A stretch of 64,000 nt of DNA. Origin: Oxobacter pfennigii. Its GTDB lineage: Bacteria; Bacillota; Clostridia; Clostridiales; Oxobacteraceae. This document shows positions 27,045 through 38,133 of this stretch, piece by piece. The notes under the pieces are model-generated. The model did no database searches. It worked only from the letters and a program-made list of their open reading frames with translations, and was not told where the DNA came from. A program made the translations under genes and the position numbers. The stretch is from the NCBI RefSeq assembly GCF_001317355.1, contig NZ_LKET01000016.1, forward strand, positions 169,892-233,891. Direction: 5' to 3'. The stretch's first letter is position 1, and each line of letters opens with the position of its first letter.

Positions 27045-28382
27045 ATGAAAGCACTGACAAAGATTTTTATTGTTATTTTTTTTATAGCCTGTATTTGCTA
27101 TTACTTTGATATAAACGTCAAGGAAATTATTACACAGCTTATTGAGAACAAAGAGGTTTCCAGCATAATAAACCCAGATTCAAATGAAAGTGAAGCTGAT
27201 AATAGCTCGGTTACATTTCCTGAAAATAATGAAGAGGTACCGGCAATAAAAGAGGGAGGAGCCTACGATGAAATAATAAATTTTATTATAAATCAAAAAA
27301 AGGAGAGAAGCTTAATAGAAAGCTACAGGGTTGTAGACGATGCAATTGGAGGAGCATTAAAAGGAAGATCTTACGCAACAGATAATGCAATTGCGGCCAT
27401 CACATTAATTAATCATGGCACTGAAGAAGCGAATAATGGAGCTTTAAGTATTCTGGAGGGATTATCCTCAATTCAAAACAGCGACGGTTCCTGGTATGAT
27501 TTTTACGATACCGCAGGTAAAGTAATGAAGGTAAACGGAGAGGATTACATATCAACTGATACAGGCAACAATTCTCTTATTTTATATGCCTATTCGTATT
27601 ATACCATTAAAAATAAGGATGAACGTTTTTTAGATGCGATGAAAAAGTCGGCAGATTACATATTGAAAAAAACGGATAATATAAGTCAAGGCCTGTATGA
27701 TACAATAGTGGGAGAAGATGGAACCCGCACCATGAGGACCAACGTTTACGGATATTTTGCACTGCGGGATTATGCCCTTTGCAATATCAATACCAATTAC
27801 GACGAATACAGGGAAAAGCTTTTTGCTTCATATAATATAATGGATTGGATCATAAGTAATTGCTATGATAACGGAGTCTTTATAAAGGGCTACTCAGGGA
27901 AGGAAAAATTAAGCGGATTAAACTTAGACTCCCAACTATTAGGCGCCATGACGGTGCTGTCTTTAAACCAAAGTGATAAAATAAGCTATGAGGCGGCACA
28001 GTTAATTGAAGCTCTGGATAAGTTAAATAAGGACATAGGTGCGACAGAAGGATATAGAATAGATGACTCTGAGGGAAACGGAGGCTATATATGGGGTCAG
28101 GGGACCAGCAAAGCATCTATAGCTCTATTGAAATTCAATGAAGCAGAAAGAGCCGGTGGAATACTTAAAAACATCGAGGAATTTCAAAATACTGTATCCA
28201 CAAGTCTTCTGCCACGGGGGGTGCCCCACAGCTCCAATCTGGACAATAAAATAGATATTGTTAATTTGGAATCCGTATCCTCCTCTTGCTGGGCGGCTTT
28301 AGCTTTTCAATGCAGCATGGATGAGGGAATAAACAATATGTTTTTTGGTGACGAAGAATATGTATTCAGCAGGATGAGATAG
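27045..28382 (+). CDS. Membrane-anchored alpha-toroid protein
   Basis: 445 residues with an N-terminal hydrophobic anchor (~5-21) and an acidic, Ser-rich linker up to ~70. The outer domain is made of helix pairs typical of (alpha/alpha) toroids: ATDNAIAAITLINHG, IQNSDGSWYDFYDTAG, STDTGNNSLILYAYSYY, RTNVYGYFALRDY. The phrase NSDGSWYD and repeated pairs recall terpene-cyclase-like and glycosidase toroids, but no catalytic motif is clear. RBS GGGGGATG. Likely an extracellular polysaccharide-acting or binding protein; this is inference. Confidence 0.75.
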   Translation: MKALTKIFIVIFFIACICYYFDINVKEIITQLIENKEVSSIINPDSNESEADNSSVTFPENNEEVPAIKEGGAYDEIINFIINQKKERSLIESYRVVDDAIGGALKGRSYATDNAIAAITLINHGTEEANNGALSILEGLSSIQNSDGSWYDFYDTAGKVMKVNGEDYISTDTGNNSLILYAYSYYTIKNKDERFLDAMKKSADYILKKTDNISQGLYDTIVGEDGTRTMRTNVYGYFALRDYALCNINTNYDEYREKLFASYNIMDWIISNCYDNGVFIKGYSGKEKLSGLNLDSQLLGAMTVLSLNQSDKISYEAAQLIEALDKLNKDIGATEGYRIDDSEGNGGYIWGQGTSKASIALLKFNEAERAGGILKNIEEFQNTVSTSLLPRGVPHSSNLDNKIDIVNLESVSSSCWAALAFQCSMDEGINNMFFGDEEYVFSRMR

Positions 28383-28496
28383 ATAAATTGTAAATAAAAT
28401 GATATGGTATTATATATAGAATACTATAATTAGCATAAAGGATTGCTTAAAAGAATATAAATGGAAGTATTTATATATAATATCGGAGGAAAAATT

Positions 28497-29291
28497 ATGG
28501 ATATAGGAATATCATCTGCATGTTTTTATCCTGAAGTAGTTACCGAAGATACTGTTTTAATATGCAAAAGCTTAGGCTTTGATATTATGGAATTTTTCCT
28601 GGAATCCTACTATGAATATAAAGAAGATTATTGCAAGGCATTAAGGGAAAAGTGCGATAAATATAATATAAGCGTTAATTCCGTTCATGCCTTTGCCGGT
28701 ACCTTTGAGCCCCATCTTTTTGATGCCTATAAACGAAGGGCAGATGATATGTACCAAATATTTAAAAGTATATGCAATGCCGGAAAAATATTGGGGGCTA
28801 AATCCTATGTTTTCCATGGATTAAGGCAGTTTGCCGATGAAATAACTGATTACCAAAAAATAGCAGAACATATGGATATGCTGTCTGAGACGGCGAAGGA
28901 TTACGGCATTATCCTTGCATGGGAGAATGTGGCCTGGTGCAGCTCCCATGATCCTGACTTTATAGGCAGGGTTTTAGAGCATATAAAATCGGATAATCTT
29001 AAGTTTACATTGGATGTCAAACAGGCCAGAAAAAGCAATTTTGACTTTGAAGATTATCTAAAGATATATAAAGATAGGCTTATAAATATTCATATTAGCG
29101 ACAGCAACAGTGAAAATTCATGTCTTTTGCCGGGCAATGGAGACATGAATTTTGCGGACTTCTTCAGAACTGTTGAAAGTTACGGGTATAGCGGAAATTA
29201 CATAATTGAAGTATATAGAAATAATTATTTAAATCATGCCGAACTAAGGGATGCGGGAAATTTATTGCGCCTATCTTACGAAGCCTTATAA
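28497..29291 (+). CDS. Sugar phosphate isomerase/epimerase (AP endonuclease family 2 fold)
   Basis: 264 residues from the ATG at 28497 behind CGGAGGAAAAA; an upstream ATG (28461) has no RBS. It is a TIM barrel of the xylose isomerase-like superfamily: MDIGISSACFYPE at strand 1, FEPHLFD, WENVAWCSS, FTLDVKQARKS and INIHISDSN give the metal-binding Glu, Asp, His pattern. Size fits. It may isomerise or epimerise a sugar or inositol derivative. Nothing near names the substrate, since neighbours are uncharacterised surface proteins. Confidence 0.82.
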   Translation: MDIGISSACFYPEVVTEDTVLICKSLGFDIMEFFLESYYEYKEDYCKALREKCDKYNISVNSVHAFAGTFEPHLFDAYKRRADDMYQIFKSICNAGKILGAKSYVFHGLRQFADEITDYQKIAEHMDMLSETAKDYGIILAWENVAWCSSHDPDFIGRVLEHIKSDNLKFTLDVKQARKSNFDFEDYLKIYKDRLINIHISDSNSENSCLLPGNGDMNFADFFRTVESYGYSGNYIIEVYRNNYLNHAELRDAGNLLRLSYEAL

Positions 29292-29311
29292 TAAAATATA
29301 TGGGAATATTC

Positions 29312-29350
29312 GGTTAACCTCTTTGTTTTTACAAGGGGGTTATTATTTTG
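29312..29350 (+). terminator. Probable terminator
   Basis: TAACCTCTTTG with CAAGGGGGTTA (some G-U pairs), followed by TTATTTTG. Confidence 0.6.
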
Positions 29351-29455
29351 TCTAAAACTTAAATTCACAGGTAAAACTTTTATAGAATATATTGCAGTGA
29401 GAAAACACAAGTTATTTTATGCCGAGGGCTAATAACGCTAATGGGTGGTGAAAAA

Positions 29456-30346
29456 ATGTGGAACTTAAGCTTTAACAGGATTCTTCCCGCAAGGCTTATG
29501 AAAGAAATCGAAGAGCCGGTGCTATCGGCTGATAATGCGGTATTTATTCAAAACTCGTTAAATAACAGTAAAATTACAGTTTATAACGTTATTACGCACA
29601 AAACCAGAATATTGAATATGAAAAACCTCATATGCTTTAACGTCCATTCCTACGATAACAAAATAGTTTTTGAGTACTCAGGGAACAAGAGAGGAATTGG
29701 GATAATGGATACCAACACCATGGAACTTGATGAGATAGAATTATCAAGCTCCAATGTAATCCTGGGCGGAATATGGGAAAATAATATAGTATTAAAGCGC
29801 GGTTACGAAATAATACTGTTTGATATAAATGAAAATAAGGAAAAGTCAATCGGAAACTACCATCATATTTTCGGAACTCCGGTAATAGGATATGGCTACT
29901 GCGGCTGGCTGCAGATATTCAGAGATAAATGCCTGATTGTAATTTATGATATAAAGAAAAACAACAGGCTGGTCATAACCTCAAGAGGTTATATAAACAA
30001 AATCATTATGGCAGACGGTTATATAGTTTACCAAAGCTGCGTAAATAATAAACACTATATTTATTCATATAATATATTAAATGGACAGCTTATAAAGATT
30101 TATGAAAGCAATAAATGGATAGAATTATATAAGGGAAAAGATAATACCCTGGTGTGGACAGTAAAAAAAGATGGCCATGAAACTTATATGTTTGATATCC
30201 ACATCTATGATATAAATAATATGAAAACTATAAAAACCCTGCAGGATTACAGCAGTTTAATTATTCCCACAGCATCAAAAAGACATTTATTATGGATTGA
30301 CGGCAAAAAAGACAGGGACAGTGTTTTTTGCATGTCTATTGATTAA
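29456..30346 (+). CDS. Hypothetical beta-propeller-like protein
   Basis: 296 residues from the ATG at 29456, which has GGGTGGTG upstream. Almost entirely short beta strands with repeated units: NAVFIQNSLNNSKITVYN, KIVFEYSGNKRGIGIMD, NNIVLKRGYEIILFDI, KCLIVIYDIKKNNRL, GYIVYQSCVNNKHYIYSY. This suggests a propeller of 5-7 blades. Unlike proteins A and B at 24.0-25.9 kb it has no membrane anchor, so it would be cytosolic. Function unknown. Confidence 0.72.
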   Translation: MWNLSFNRILPARLMKEIEEPVLSADNAVFIQNSLNNSKITVYNVITHKTRILNMKNLICFNVHSYDNKIVFEYSGNKRGIGIMDTNTMELDEIELSSSNVILGGIWENNIVLKRGYEIILFDINENKEKSIGNYHHIFGTPVIGYGYCGWLQIFRDKCLIVIYDIKKNNRLVITSRGYINKIIMADGYIVYQSCVNNKHYIYSYNILNGQLIKIYESNKWIELYKGKDNTLVWTVKKDGHETYMFDIHIYDINNMKTIKTLQDYSSLIIPTASKRHLLWIDGKKDRDSVFCMSID

Positions 30347-30458
30347 TTAAAATAAAAATGAATATATAAGCCTTTCATCAAGCATATATAATTATTGTAC
30401 TCCCTTTATCTTATATTTTCTGAAACCAGCGGTTTACTGCTGTTTTTTGTATTATAAA

Positions 30459-30487
30459 TTGGCAATTGTCAATAATTATGATATAAT
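30459..30487 (+). promoter_or_regulatory. Strong promoter of trigger factor
   Basis: TTGGCA (30459-30464), 17-base spacer, TATAAT (30482-30487) with an extended TGA before the -10. Confidence 0.78.
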
Positions 30488-30543
30488 TATCTAGTTATAA
30501 ACCCAGTAGAATCCACCCCGCTTATGTAAAGGAGGAAGAACAA

Positions 30544-31833
30544 ATGAGCGTAAATATGCAAAAATTAGAAAATAATACTGCTACTCTGGAGATAACTGTA
30601 CCTTCCGAGGATTTTAAAAAATATGTTGATAAATCTTATCGCAAGAACGTGCAGAAGTTTAATGTGCCCGGATTCAGAAAGGGCAAGGTGCCAAAGGAAA
30701 TAATTGAGAAGATGTACGGTGAGGAAGTATTTTATGAGGATGCCATGGAACTTGCCGTTGAAGAAAGTTACCCTGTGGCAATTGATGACAGCAAGATTGA
30801 ACCTGTTGACAGGCCACAGGTAGATGTAAAGGAAATCGGCAAGGGAAAGGATTTTGTATATACAGCAACTGTTACCGTGAAGCCCGAAGTTGAATTAGGA
30901 CAGTACAAAGGCGTGGAAGTAGCCAAAGTGGAATATCCGGTGACAGATGAAGATATAGATAAGCAGATTGATGCCATGAGACAAAAGAATGCCAGAATTA
31001 TTACAAAAGAGGATGGTGTTGCAGAAAACGGCGATACAGCTGTCATTGACTTTGAAGGTTTCGTTGATGATGTGGCTTTCGAAGGCGGAAAGGGTGAAAA
31101 CTATTCCTTAGAAATAGGAAGCGGTACTTTCATTCCCGGATTTGAAGAGCAGCTTATCGGAAAAAAGACAGGTGAAGAGGTGGAGGTTAACGTTTCTTTC
31201 CCTGAAGATTACAGGGCGGAAAACCTGGCAGGAAAGCCTTCTGTTTTCAAAGTAAAAATTAATGAAATAAAATACAAGGAACTTCTTCCGGTGGATGATG
31301 AATTTGCAAAGGATGTTTCAGAATTTGAAACCTTAGATGAATTAAAGGCGGATATAAGGAAAAAGCTTCAGGAAACCAACGATGCAAAGGCAAAAAGGGA
31401 TTTTGAGGATGCTGTTATTAAAAAAGTCGTTGAAAATGCAAAGGCTGATATTCCCGAAGTCATGGTGACAAAAGAAATAGATTATATGATAGAAGAATTA
31501 TCATATAGGTTAAGATATCAGGGCATTACTCTTGAACAGTATGCTATGTATTTGAATACTACGGAAGAGCAAATAAGGGAAGAATATAGAGAGACATGTT
31601 TTAATAAGGTTAAGACAGCCCTGGTTATAGAAAAAATAAGCAAAATAGAAAACTTCGATGTTACTGAAGAAGAAATACAGGCTGAACTTGAAAAAATGGC
31701 TGCGCAGTACGGTCAGCAGGCCGATAAATTCAAGGCTACCATCAAGGAAAGAGAAAGAAATATTATAAAGAGTGATGTTGCGGCTAATAAAACAGTAGAT
31801 TTTCTTATTCAAAATGCTGTAACGGCTGCATAA
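30544..31833 (+). CDS. tig: Trigger factor
   Basis: 429-residue ribosome-bound chaperone and peptidyl-prolyl isomerase. The ribosome-binding signature FRKGKVPKEIIEKMYG is at ~44-59, the FKBP-like domain (GDTAVIDFEGFVDDVAFEGG) at ~160-245, then the helical C-terminal chaperone arms. Length and order are standard. RBS AAGGAGGAA. It heads the conserved tig-clpP-clpX-lonB-lon-ysxC order seen in many Firmicutes, where new chains and their degradation machinery are encoded together. Confidence 0.97.
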   Translation: MSVNMQKLENNTATLEITVPSEDFKKYVDKSYRKNVQKFNVPGFRKGKVPKEIIEKMYGEEVFYEDAMELAVEESYPVAIDDSKIEPVDRPQVDVKEIGKGKDFVYTATVTVKPEVELGQYKGVEVAKVEYPVTDEDIDKQIDAMRQKNARIITKEDGVAENGDTAVIDFEGFVDDVAFEGGKGENYSLEIGSGTFIPGFEEQLIGKKTGEEVEVNVSFPEDYRAENLAGKPSVFKVKINEIKYKELLPVDDEFAKDVSEFETLDELKADIRKKLQETNDAKAKRDFEDAVIKKVVENAKADIPEVMVTKEIDYMIEELSYRLRYQGITLEQYAMYLNTTEEQIREEYRETCFNKVKTALVIEKISKIENFDVTEEEIQAELEKMAAQYGQQADKFKATIKERERNIIKSDVAANKTVDFLIQNAVTAA

Positions 31834-31858
31834 ATTGATAAATTAGAGAAAATAATAT

Positions 31859-31886
31859 TTGAGTATTTAAAAAAGAGTGCTAAAAT
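31859..31886 (+). promoter_or_regulatory. Possible promoter of clpP
   Basis: TTGAGT (31859-31864), 16-base spacer, extended -10 TGC-TAAAAT (31881-31886). A single GAGTGCTAA, equal to one half of a CIRCE element, overlaps the -10; the opposite half is absent. Confidence 0.5.
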
Positions 31887-31939
31887 AGTTATAACGACCG
31901 GGTAATAAAAATCCTTATTGTTATTAGGAGGGATTACTA

Positions 31940-32524
31940 ATGAGTTTAGTACCTATTGTTGTTGAACAAACAAACCGCGGAGAAAGGTCCTATGACATTT
32001 ATTCAAGGCTTCTGAAGGATAGGATTATATTCCTGGGAGAAGATGTAAATGATGTTTCTGCCAGTCTGATTGTAGCCCAGCTTTTATTTCTTGAAGCAGA
32101 GGATCCAGATAAGGACATATCCTTATATATAAACAGTCCTGGTGGTTCTATCACTGCAGGATTTGCAATTTATGATACAATGCAGTATATAAAACCTGAT
32201 GTCTCCACCATATGCGTGGGTATGGCTGCTTCTATGGGTGCATTCCTGTTAAATGCAGGTGCCAAGGGGAAACGTTACTGCCTCCCGAATGCAGAAGTAA
32301 TGATCCACCAGCCGATATTAAGCGGCCTTCAAGGTCAGGCTACGGACATTGCTATACATGCTGAACATATAATCAGGATGAAAAAACGCCTGAATTCCAT
32401 ATTGAGCGAGAGAACAGGTCAGCCTCTTGAGAAAATTGAAAGAGACGTTGAAAGAGACTATTTTATGTCTGCAGAAGAAGCAAAAGCATATGGTATTATC
32501 GATAAGGTAATAACCAATAGATAG
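31940..32524 (+). CDS. clpP: ATP-dependent Clp protease proteolytic subunit
   Basis: 194-residue serine protease that forms the double-ring chamber fed by ClpX or ClpC. Catalytic triad present: Ser98 in MAASMGAF, His123 in MIHQP, Asp173 in ERDYF. N-terminal [20 protein letters not shown] is typical. RBS TTAGGAGGG. It is followed 26 bases later by clpX, so the protease and its unfoldase are made from one mRNA. Confidence 0.98.
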   Translation: MSLVPIVVEQTNRGERSYDIYSRLLKDRIIFLGEDVNDVSASLIVAQLLFLEAEDPDKDISLYINSPGGSITAGFAIYDTMQYIKPDVSTICVGMAASMGAFLLNAGAKGKRYCLPNAEVMIHQPILSGLQGQATDIAIHAEHIIRMKKRLNSILSERTGQPLEKIERDVERDYFMSAEEAKAYGIIDKVITNR

Positions 32525-32550
32525 CAAATTAAGCCAAGAGAGGTGTTGAA

Positions 32551-33852
32551 ATGTCAAAGTTTGATGACAAAAAACAGCTAAAGTGTTCTTTCTGTGGTAA
32601 AGGCCAGGATCAGGTCAGAAGGCTGATTGCAGGGCCAGGAGTATATATATGCGACGAGTGTATTGAACTTTGTTCAGAGATTATTGCGGAGGAATTTGAA
32701 GAAGATGTTGAATTAGATCTGACAGATGTTCCGAAGCCCAGGCAAATAAAAGAATATCTCGATCAGTATGTAATCGGTCAGGATAGAGCTAAAATTTCCC
32801 TCGCTGTTGCTGTTTACAACCATTATAAGAGAATAAATTTAAGCGGAAAAGACGAAGATATTGAACTTCAGAAAAGTAATATACTTCTCCTTGGCCCAAC
32901 AGGTTCGGGTAAAACCTTACTTGCCCAGACACTTGCAAAAATGCTGAATGTACCTTTTGCAATAGCTGATGCAACCTCTCTTACCGAGGCTGGTTATGTC
33001 GGTGAAGACGTTGAGAATATATTGCTTAAGTTGATTCAAAATGCAGATTACGATATTGAGAGAGCCGAAAAAGGCATTGTATATATCGATGAAGTGGATA
33101 AAATAGCCCGAAAATCCGAGAATCCTTCCATAACGAGGGATGTATCGGGTGAAGGTGTCCAGCAAGCTCTGTTAAAGATACTTGAAGGCACAGTTGCCAG
33201 CGTACCTCCCCAGGGCGGCAGGAAACATCCTCACCAGGAATTTATCCAGATAGACACCACTAATATTCTGTTCATTTGCGGCGGAGCCTTTGACGGTATT
33301 GAAAAGATTATCGAGAGAAGGACCCTTCAGAGCTCCATGGGTTTTGGAGCTGAAATAAAGAGCAAAACCGAAAAGGATATCGGTGAGATATTAAAGGATA
33401 TTCTTCCTGAAGATTTGCTTAAATTTGGCCTTATTCCGGAGTTTGTGGGAAGGCTTCCAATAGTTGTTACACTTGGAGCTTTAGATAAGGTAGCTTTAAT
33501 CAATATACTGACAGAGCCTAAAAATGCTCTTATTAAACAGTACCAGAGACTCTTTGAGCTTGATAATGTTAAGCTGGAGTTCGGCGAAGGGGCCTTGGAT
33601 GCCATTGCTGATGAGGCGATGAAGAGAAAGACGGGCGCCAGAGGTTTAAGAGCGATACTTGAGGAATTGATGCTTGAAGTAATGTTTGATATTCCTTCAA
33701 GAGAAGATATAGAAGAATGCACTATAACCAAGGATACAGTCCTAAAATTGCAGTCTCCCGAACTGAAATTCTGTGAAGGAACCAGAAAGTCGCTTAAAAA
33801 GCCTGTTAAGAAGACGGGTAAACTTAAAAAAGGAACAGAATCAGCATCATAA
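32551..33852 (+). CDS. clpX: Clp protease ATP-binding subunit ClpX
   Basis: 433-residue AAA+ unfoldase. The N-terminal zinc finger uses Cys12, Cys15, Cys34 and Cys37. Walker A is [10 protein letters not shown], Walker B is [11 protein letters not shown], and the pore and sensor regions ([18 protein letters not shown]) are intact, as is the IGF-type ClpP-binding loop area. RBS AGAGGTG. It ends with a basic lysine-rich tail and a terminator. Confidence 0.98.
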   Translation: MSKFDDKKQLKCSFCGKGQDQVRRLIAGPGVYICDECIELCSEIIAEEFEEDVELDLTDVPKPRQIKEYLDQYVIGQDRAKISLAVAVYNHYKRINLSGKDEDIELQKSNILLLGPTGSGKTLLAQTLAKMLNVPFAIADATSLTEAGYVGEDVENILLKLIQNADYDIERAEKGIVYIDEVDKIARKSENPSITRDVSGEGVQQALLKILEGTVASVPPQGGRKHPHQEFIQIDTTNILFICGGAFDGIEKIIERRTLQSSMGFGAEIKSKTEKDIGEILKDILPEDLLKFGLIPEFVGRLPIVVTLGALDKVALINILTEPKNALIKQYQRLFELDNVKLEFGEGALDAIADEAMKRKTGARGLRAILEELMLEVMFDIPSREDIEECTITKDTVLKLQSPELKFCEGTRKSLKKPVKKTGKLKKGTESAS

Positions 33853-33858
33853 AGATGA

Positions 33859-33892
33859 AAACTCTTCCAAAAAAATTGGAAGAGTTTTTTAA
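33859..33892 (+). terminator. Intrinsic terminator of clpPX
   Basis: AAACTCTTCCAA (33859-33870) and TTGGAAGAGTTT (33876-33887), then TTT. Confidence 0.92.
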
Positions 33893-33959
33893 TTTAGGGA
33901 TAAATTAAGCCTCCTTGAGCATAATAAGAATAATCACTAAATGGTTGGAGGGTATAGTT

Positions 33960-35636
33960 TTGGCAGGAAATATATATATGATAGTTAATTTATTCTTTGC
34001 AGTGGTTATAGGAATGTATTTTCTCAACTTATTAAGAAGCCAGCAATCCACTAAAATTTCTGTTGAGAAGGAAAGCAGAAAGGAAATAGATAAATTAAGG
34101 CGCATGAGGGCTATAGCACTATCGGAACCTTTAGCAGAAAAAACACGGCCTTCAGTTTTCGATGAGATCATAGGCCAGGAGAGGGGTATCAAAGCATTAA
34201 AAGCTGCTCTATGCGGCCCAAATCCCCAGCATGTTATAATATATGGACCGCCGGGTGTGGGGAAGACGGCAGCGGCAAGGCTGGTATTGGAAGAAGCGAA
34301 GAAAAATCCCCTATCGCCTTTTAAATCCTATTCAAAATTCGTAGAAATAGATGCTACTACCGTGAGATTTGATGACAGGGGTATTGCAGACCCCCTTATA
34401 GGCTCAGTCCATGATCCAATTTATCAGGGGGCAGGACCTATGGGAGTAGCAGGTATACCTCAGCCTAAAGCAGGTGCTGTGACCAAGGCTCATGGAGGGA
34501 TTCTATTCATTGATGAAATAGGGGAATTGCACCCTGTTGAGATGAATAAGCTCTTAAAGGTCTTGGAAGACAGAAAGGTGTTTTTGGACAGCGTATATTA
34601 CAATACTGAAGATCCAAACATGCCTGTGCATATAAAAGACATATTTGATAACGGGCTGCCGGCTGACTTTCGCCTGGTTGGTGCTACTACAAAGACGTCG
34701 GAAGACATACCTCCGGCCATAAGGTCAAGAAGCGTTGAAGTATATTTCAGAGCCTTATTACCTGATGAGATTGAAGTTATAGCTAAAAATGCTGCTAAAA
34801 AAGGCGGCTTTGACTTATCAGAAGAAGGTATAAAGATAATTTCAAAATATGCCAGTAATGGACGCGAAGCTGTTAATATAGTTCAGAATGCAGGAGGAAT
34901 TGCCTTAAATGACCGCCGCAAGGATATTACCGCCGATGATATCGAATGGGTAATTGAGAGCGGGCAGTATAACAGAAGACCGGAAAAGAAAATTGAGGAT
35001 AATCCCCAGATAGGATATGTAAACGGACTGGCAGTATATGGAACAAATATGGGAACTTTAATTGAAATAGAAGCCACAGCTATTAAAGCCAATGATATGG
35101 AAGGAAAAATAATAACTACGGGAATTGTGGAAGAGGAAGAAACCGGTTCCTACGGCAGAAAATTCAGGAGGAAAAGCACCGCCAAAGGTTCTGTTGACAA
35201 CGTAATTACCGTTATAAGAAAATATTTGGGTGAAGACCCGAGAAATTATGACATTCATATCAACTTTCCGGGAGGTGTCCCAATTGATGGACCTTCAGCG
35301 GGAATATCCATAACAACTGCCATATACAGTGCCATAACCAACAAGGCCGTAGACAACAAGGTTGCTATGACAGGCGAGATTTCCATAAGGGGCATGGTAA
35401 AGCCTGTAGGCGGCATAGGCGCAAAAATCGAGGCTGCAATAAAGGCAGGGGCTAAAAAAGTAATAATTCCAAAGGACAATTACCAGGCGAGCTTTAAGGA
35501 TATGGATATTGAAGTAATTCCCGTGACGAATATAAAAGAGGTAATAAATTATTCCATAGTCAACGGAGGTAATTTTATATCCAATATAAATACCCCTATA
35601 CAAGGCGTTGACGTTTTATCGGCAGAGCAGCAATAG
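33960..35636 (+). CDS. lonB: ATP-dependent protease LonB, sporulation type
   Basis: About 558 residues from the TTG at 33960, which has TTGGAGGG upstream; a TTG at 33915 has no RBS. N-terminal membrane segment (~7-23), AAA+ domain with [10 protein letters not shown] and LFIDEIGELH, and a Lon-type protease domain with Ser446 in GPSAGIS and Lys489, spaced 43 residues apart as in Lon. It lacks the long LonA N-terminal domain. In Bacillus the orthologue is made in the forespore, so it supports a spore-forming host. I see no clear forespore promoter. Confidence 0.93.
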   Translation: MAGNIYMIVNLFFAVVIGMYFLNLLRSQQSTKISVEKESRKEIDKLRRMRAIALSEPLAEKTRPSVFDEIIGQERGIKALKAALCGPNPQHVIIYGPPGVGKTAAARLVLEEAKKNPLSPFKSYSKFVEIDATTVRFDDRGIADPLIGSVHDPIYQGAGPMGVAGIPQPKAGAVTKAHGGILFIDEIGELHPVEMNKLLKVLEDRKVFLDSVYYNTEDPNMPVHIKDIFDNGLPADFRLVGATTKTSEDIPPAIRSRSVEVYFRALLPDEIEVIAKNAAKKGGFDLSEEGIKIISKYASNGREAVNIVQNAGGIALNDRRKDITADDIEWVIESGQYNRRPEKKIEDNPQIGYVNGLAVYGTNMGTLIEIEATAIKANDMEGKIITTGIVEEEETGSYGRKFRRKSTAKGSVDNVITVIRKYLGEDPRNYDIHINFPGGVPIDGPSAGISITTAIYSAITNKAVDNKVAMTGEISIRGMVKPVGGIGAKIEAAIKAGAKKVIIPKDNYQASFKDMDIEVIPVTNIKEVINYSIVNGGNFISNINTPIQGVDVLSAEQQ

Positions 35637-35707
35637 AGGATTTTAACAATATTTCATTAAGTAAATTGAAAGATTTGTCTGGTTCATGAATACAATGATG
35701 TATATAA

Positions 35708-35736
35708 TTGAAAAATAATGGTTTTAAAGTTATAAT
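35708..35736 (+). promoter_or_regulatory. Promoter of lon-ysxC
   Basis: TTGAAA (35708-35713), 17-base spacer, TATAAT (35731-35736). Confidence 0.7.
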
Positions 35737-35798
35737 ATATAAAGCCCGAATTTAAATTATTATGAATAATATGGAATTCGGAAGGAGGAGAGGATACA

Positions 35799-38126
35799 TT
35801 GGAAGAACTTGAACTAATAAATAAAAAAACTATGCCCTTATTGCCTCTGAGAGGACTTTCTATATTCCCCCATATGGTTTTGCATTTTGATGTGGGAAGA
35901 GAAAAATCTATTCTTTCACTTGAACAATCCATGGTAAATGAACAGCTCATTTTTCTGGTCAGCCAGAAGGATGCAAAAATAGACAATCCTATTGAAGAGG
36001 ATATCTATCATGTGGGTACTGTTTCTAAAATAAAACAGATATTAAAACTCCCCGGAGACACCATCAGAGTGCTGGTAGAAGGAATAAGCAGAGCTGAAAT
36101 TATTGAAATAACACAACATGAGCCCTATTTTCAGGTAGATGTGCTTGAAAGAGAGGACACATCTATAAAGGATGCAGAAAGCGACGCTTTAATGAGAAAG
36201 CTTATGGAGTCTTTTGAAGATTATGTAAAGCTCAGCAACCAAATATCTCCCGAAGTTGTTGTAACCGTATCTGATATTGAAGAGCCGGGAATGATGGCAG
36301 ATGTCATCAGTTCATATATCTTCTTAAAGCAGGCACAGAAACAGGAGCTTTTAGAGGCCTTTTCACCCAAGGACAGATTGAATAAGCTGTATGGAATGAT
36401 ACAATACGAGCTTGATGTGTTAAGAATTGAAAGAAAAATCGGAGTCAAAGTTAAAAAACAAATTGACAGGCTTCAAAAGGAATATTATTTAAGAGAACAG
36501 ATGAAAGCCATCCAAGAAGAATTGGGCGACAAGGACGGACAGCAGGCAGAAATTGAACTGTACAGAAAAAAAATAGATAAAGCCAAGCTTCCTAAAGAGG
36601 TAAAGGAAAAAGCGCTATCAGAATTGGGGAGACTTGAAAAAATGGGCCTTATGTCTGCCGAAAGCGGAGTAATAAGGACTTATCTTGACTGGATATTGGA
36701 TTTGCCCTGGAGCAAGGAAACAAAGGATAATCTGGATATTAAAAATGCTAGGGATATATTGGAATCAGAGCATTACGGATTAAAAGACGTAAAGGAAAGA
36801 ATAATAGAATATTTAGCTATAAGAAAGCTGAATGAAGGAATGAAGGGCCCAATTTTATGCCTTATAGGACCTCCGGGAGTAGGAAAAACCTCTATTGTGA
36901 AGTCCATAGCCACGGCGTTAAACAGGAGCTTTGTAAGGATGTCACTTGGAGGCGTCAGGGATGAAGCCGAGATAAGAGGCCACAGAAAGACTTATGTCGG
37001 TGCCATACCAGGAAGAATAATTAACGGCATGAAGCATGCAGGCTCAAAAAACCCCGTATTCTTATTTGATGAAATAGATAAGATGAGCTCGGATTTCAGA
37101 GGGGACCCTGCGGATGCTATGCTGGAAGTATTAGATCCGGAACAGAACAATACCTTCAGAGACCATTACCTTGAACTTCCTTTTGATTTGTCAAAGGTTA
37201 TGTTTATTACAACTGCTAATAATGCCGATACCATCCCGCGGCCTCTTTTAGACAGGATGGAATTAATAGAGGTTTCAGGATATACTGAGGAAGAAAAGCT
37301 CAACATAGCACAAAAGCATTTGCTTCCTAAACAGATAAAAGAACATGGCATGAAGGAAGAAAACTTAGAAATATCCGAAGCTGCCATGAGGGATATTATA
37401 AACAAATATACAAGGGAATCGGGAGTCAGAACTCTTGAGAGAAGGTTAGCCACCATATGCAGGAAAGCTGCCACCATGATAGTGGAAGAAAACAAAAACA
37501 GCATAAAGGTTAATCCTAAAAACCTTGTGAAGTTCTTAGGCACTCCAAGATACAGATATGATGTATCCGAAAAGAAGGATAAAATAGGGGTGGTTACAGG
37601 ACTTGCATGGACTGCCTACGGCGGAGATACACTGCCTGTGGAGGTAAGTGTAGCAGCCGGAAACGGCAAGTTGGAGCTTACAGGACAGTTAGGCGATGTT
37701 ATGAAAGAATCCGCAAGGGCAGGTTACAGCTATATAAGGGCTCATACGGACATATTGAACATCGATAAGGAATTCCATAAAAATTACGATCTTCATATAC
37801 ACGTTCCTGAAGGCGCCGTACCAAAGGACGGCCCATCAGCCGGAGTGACCATGGTTACTGCCATGGTATCGGCATTATCCAATAACCCTGTAAGGGGAGA
37901 CGTTGCCATGACAGGGGAGATTACACTAACAGGCAGAGTGCTTCCCATAGGAGGCCTTAAAGAAAAAGCTCTAGCTGCAAAAAGGGCTGGAATAAACACT
38001 ATAATAATTCCCGTGGATAACGAAAGAGATATACAGGATATTCCGGATAATGTAAGGAAAAAGCTTAACTTCATACTGGCAGACAATATAGATACCGTTC
38101 TTAAAAATACTATTTTAAAGGGGTAA
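35799..38126 (+). CDS. lon: ATP-dependent protease La (LonA)
   Basis: 775-residue cytosolic protease. N-terminal LON substrate-binding domain (~12-205), coiled coil, AAA+ domain with GPPGVGKTS and FLFDEIDKM, and protease domain with the Ser680-Lys723 dyad (DGPSAG and GGLKEK). All regions complete. Starts at TTG behind GAAGGAGGAG. It degrades misfolded and regulatory proteins. It is followed eight bases later by ysxC in one operon, the usual Firmicutes arrangement. Confidence 0.97.
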   Translation: MEELELINKKTMPLLPLRGLSIFPHMVLHFDVGREKSILSLEQSMVNEQLIFLVSQKDAKIDNPIEEDIYHVGTVSKIKQILKLPGDTIRVLVEGISRAEIIEITQHEPYFQVDVLEREDTSIKDAESDALMRKLMESFEDYVKLSNQISPEVVVTVSDIEEPGMMADVISSYIFLKQAQKQELLEAFSPKDRLNKLYGMIQYELDVLRIERKIGVKVKKQIDRLQKEYYLREQMKAIQEELGDKDGQQAEIELYRKKIDKAKLPKEVKEKALSELGRLEKMGLMSAESGVIRTYLDWILDLPWSKETKDNLDIKNARDILESEHYGLKDVKERIIEYLAIRKLNEGMKGPILCLIGPPGVGKTSIVKSIATALNRSFVRMSLGGVRDEAEIRGHRKTYVGAIPGRIINGMKHAGSKNPVFLFDEIDKMSSDFRGDPADAMLEVLDPEQNNTFRDHYLELPFDLSKVMFITTANNADTIPRPLLDRMELIEVSGYTEEEKLNIAQKHLLPKQIKEHGMKEENLEISEAAMRDIINKYTRESGVRTLERRLATICRKAATMIVEENKNSIKVNPKNLVKFLGTPRYRYDVSEKKDKIGVVTGLAWTAYGGDTLPVEVSVAAGNGKLELTGQLGDVMKESARAGYSYIRAHTDILNIDKEFHKNYDLHIHVPEGAVPKDGPSAGVTMVTAMVSALSNNPVRGDVAMTGEITLTGRVLPIGGLKEKALAAKRAGINTIIIPVDNERDIQDIPDNVRKKLNFILADNIDTVLKNTILKG

Positions 38127-38133
38127 AGGTTGG

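Noticed and set aside
31870..31890. CIRCE-type heat-shock operator before clpP
   Set aside because: Only one half (GAGTGCTAA) is present; the partner TTAGCACTC nine bases away is missing, so HrcA control is not supported.
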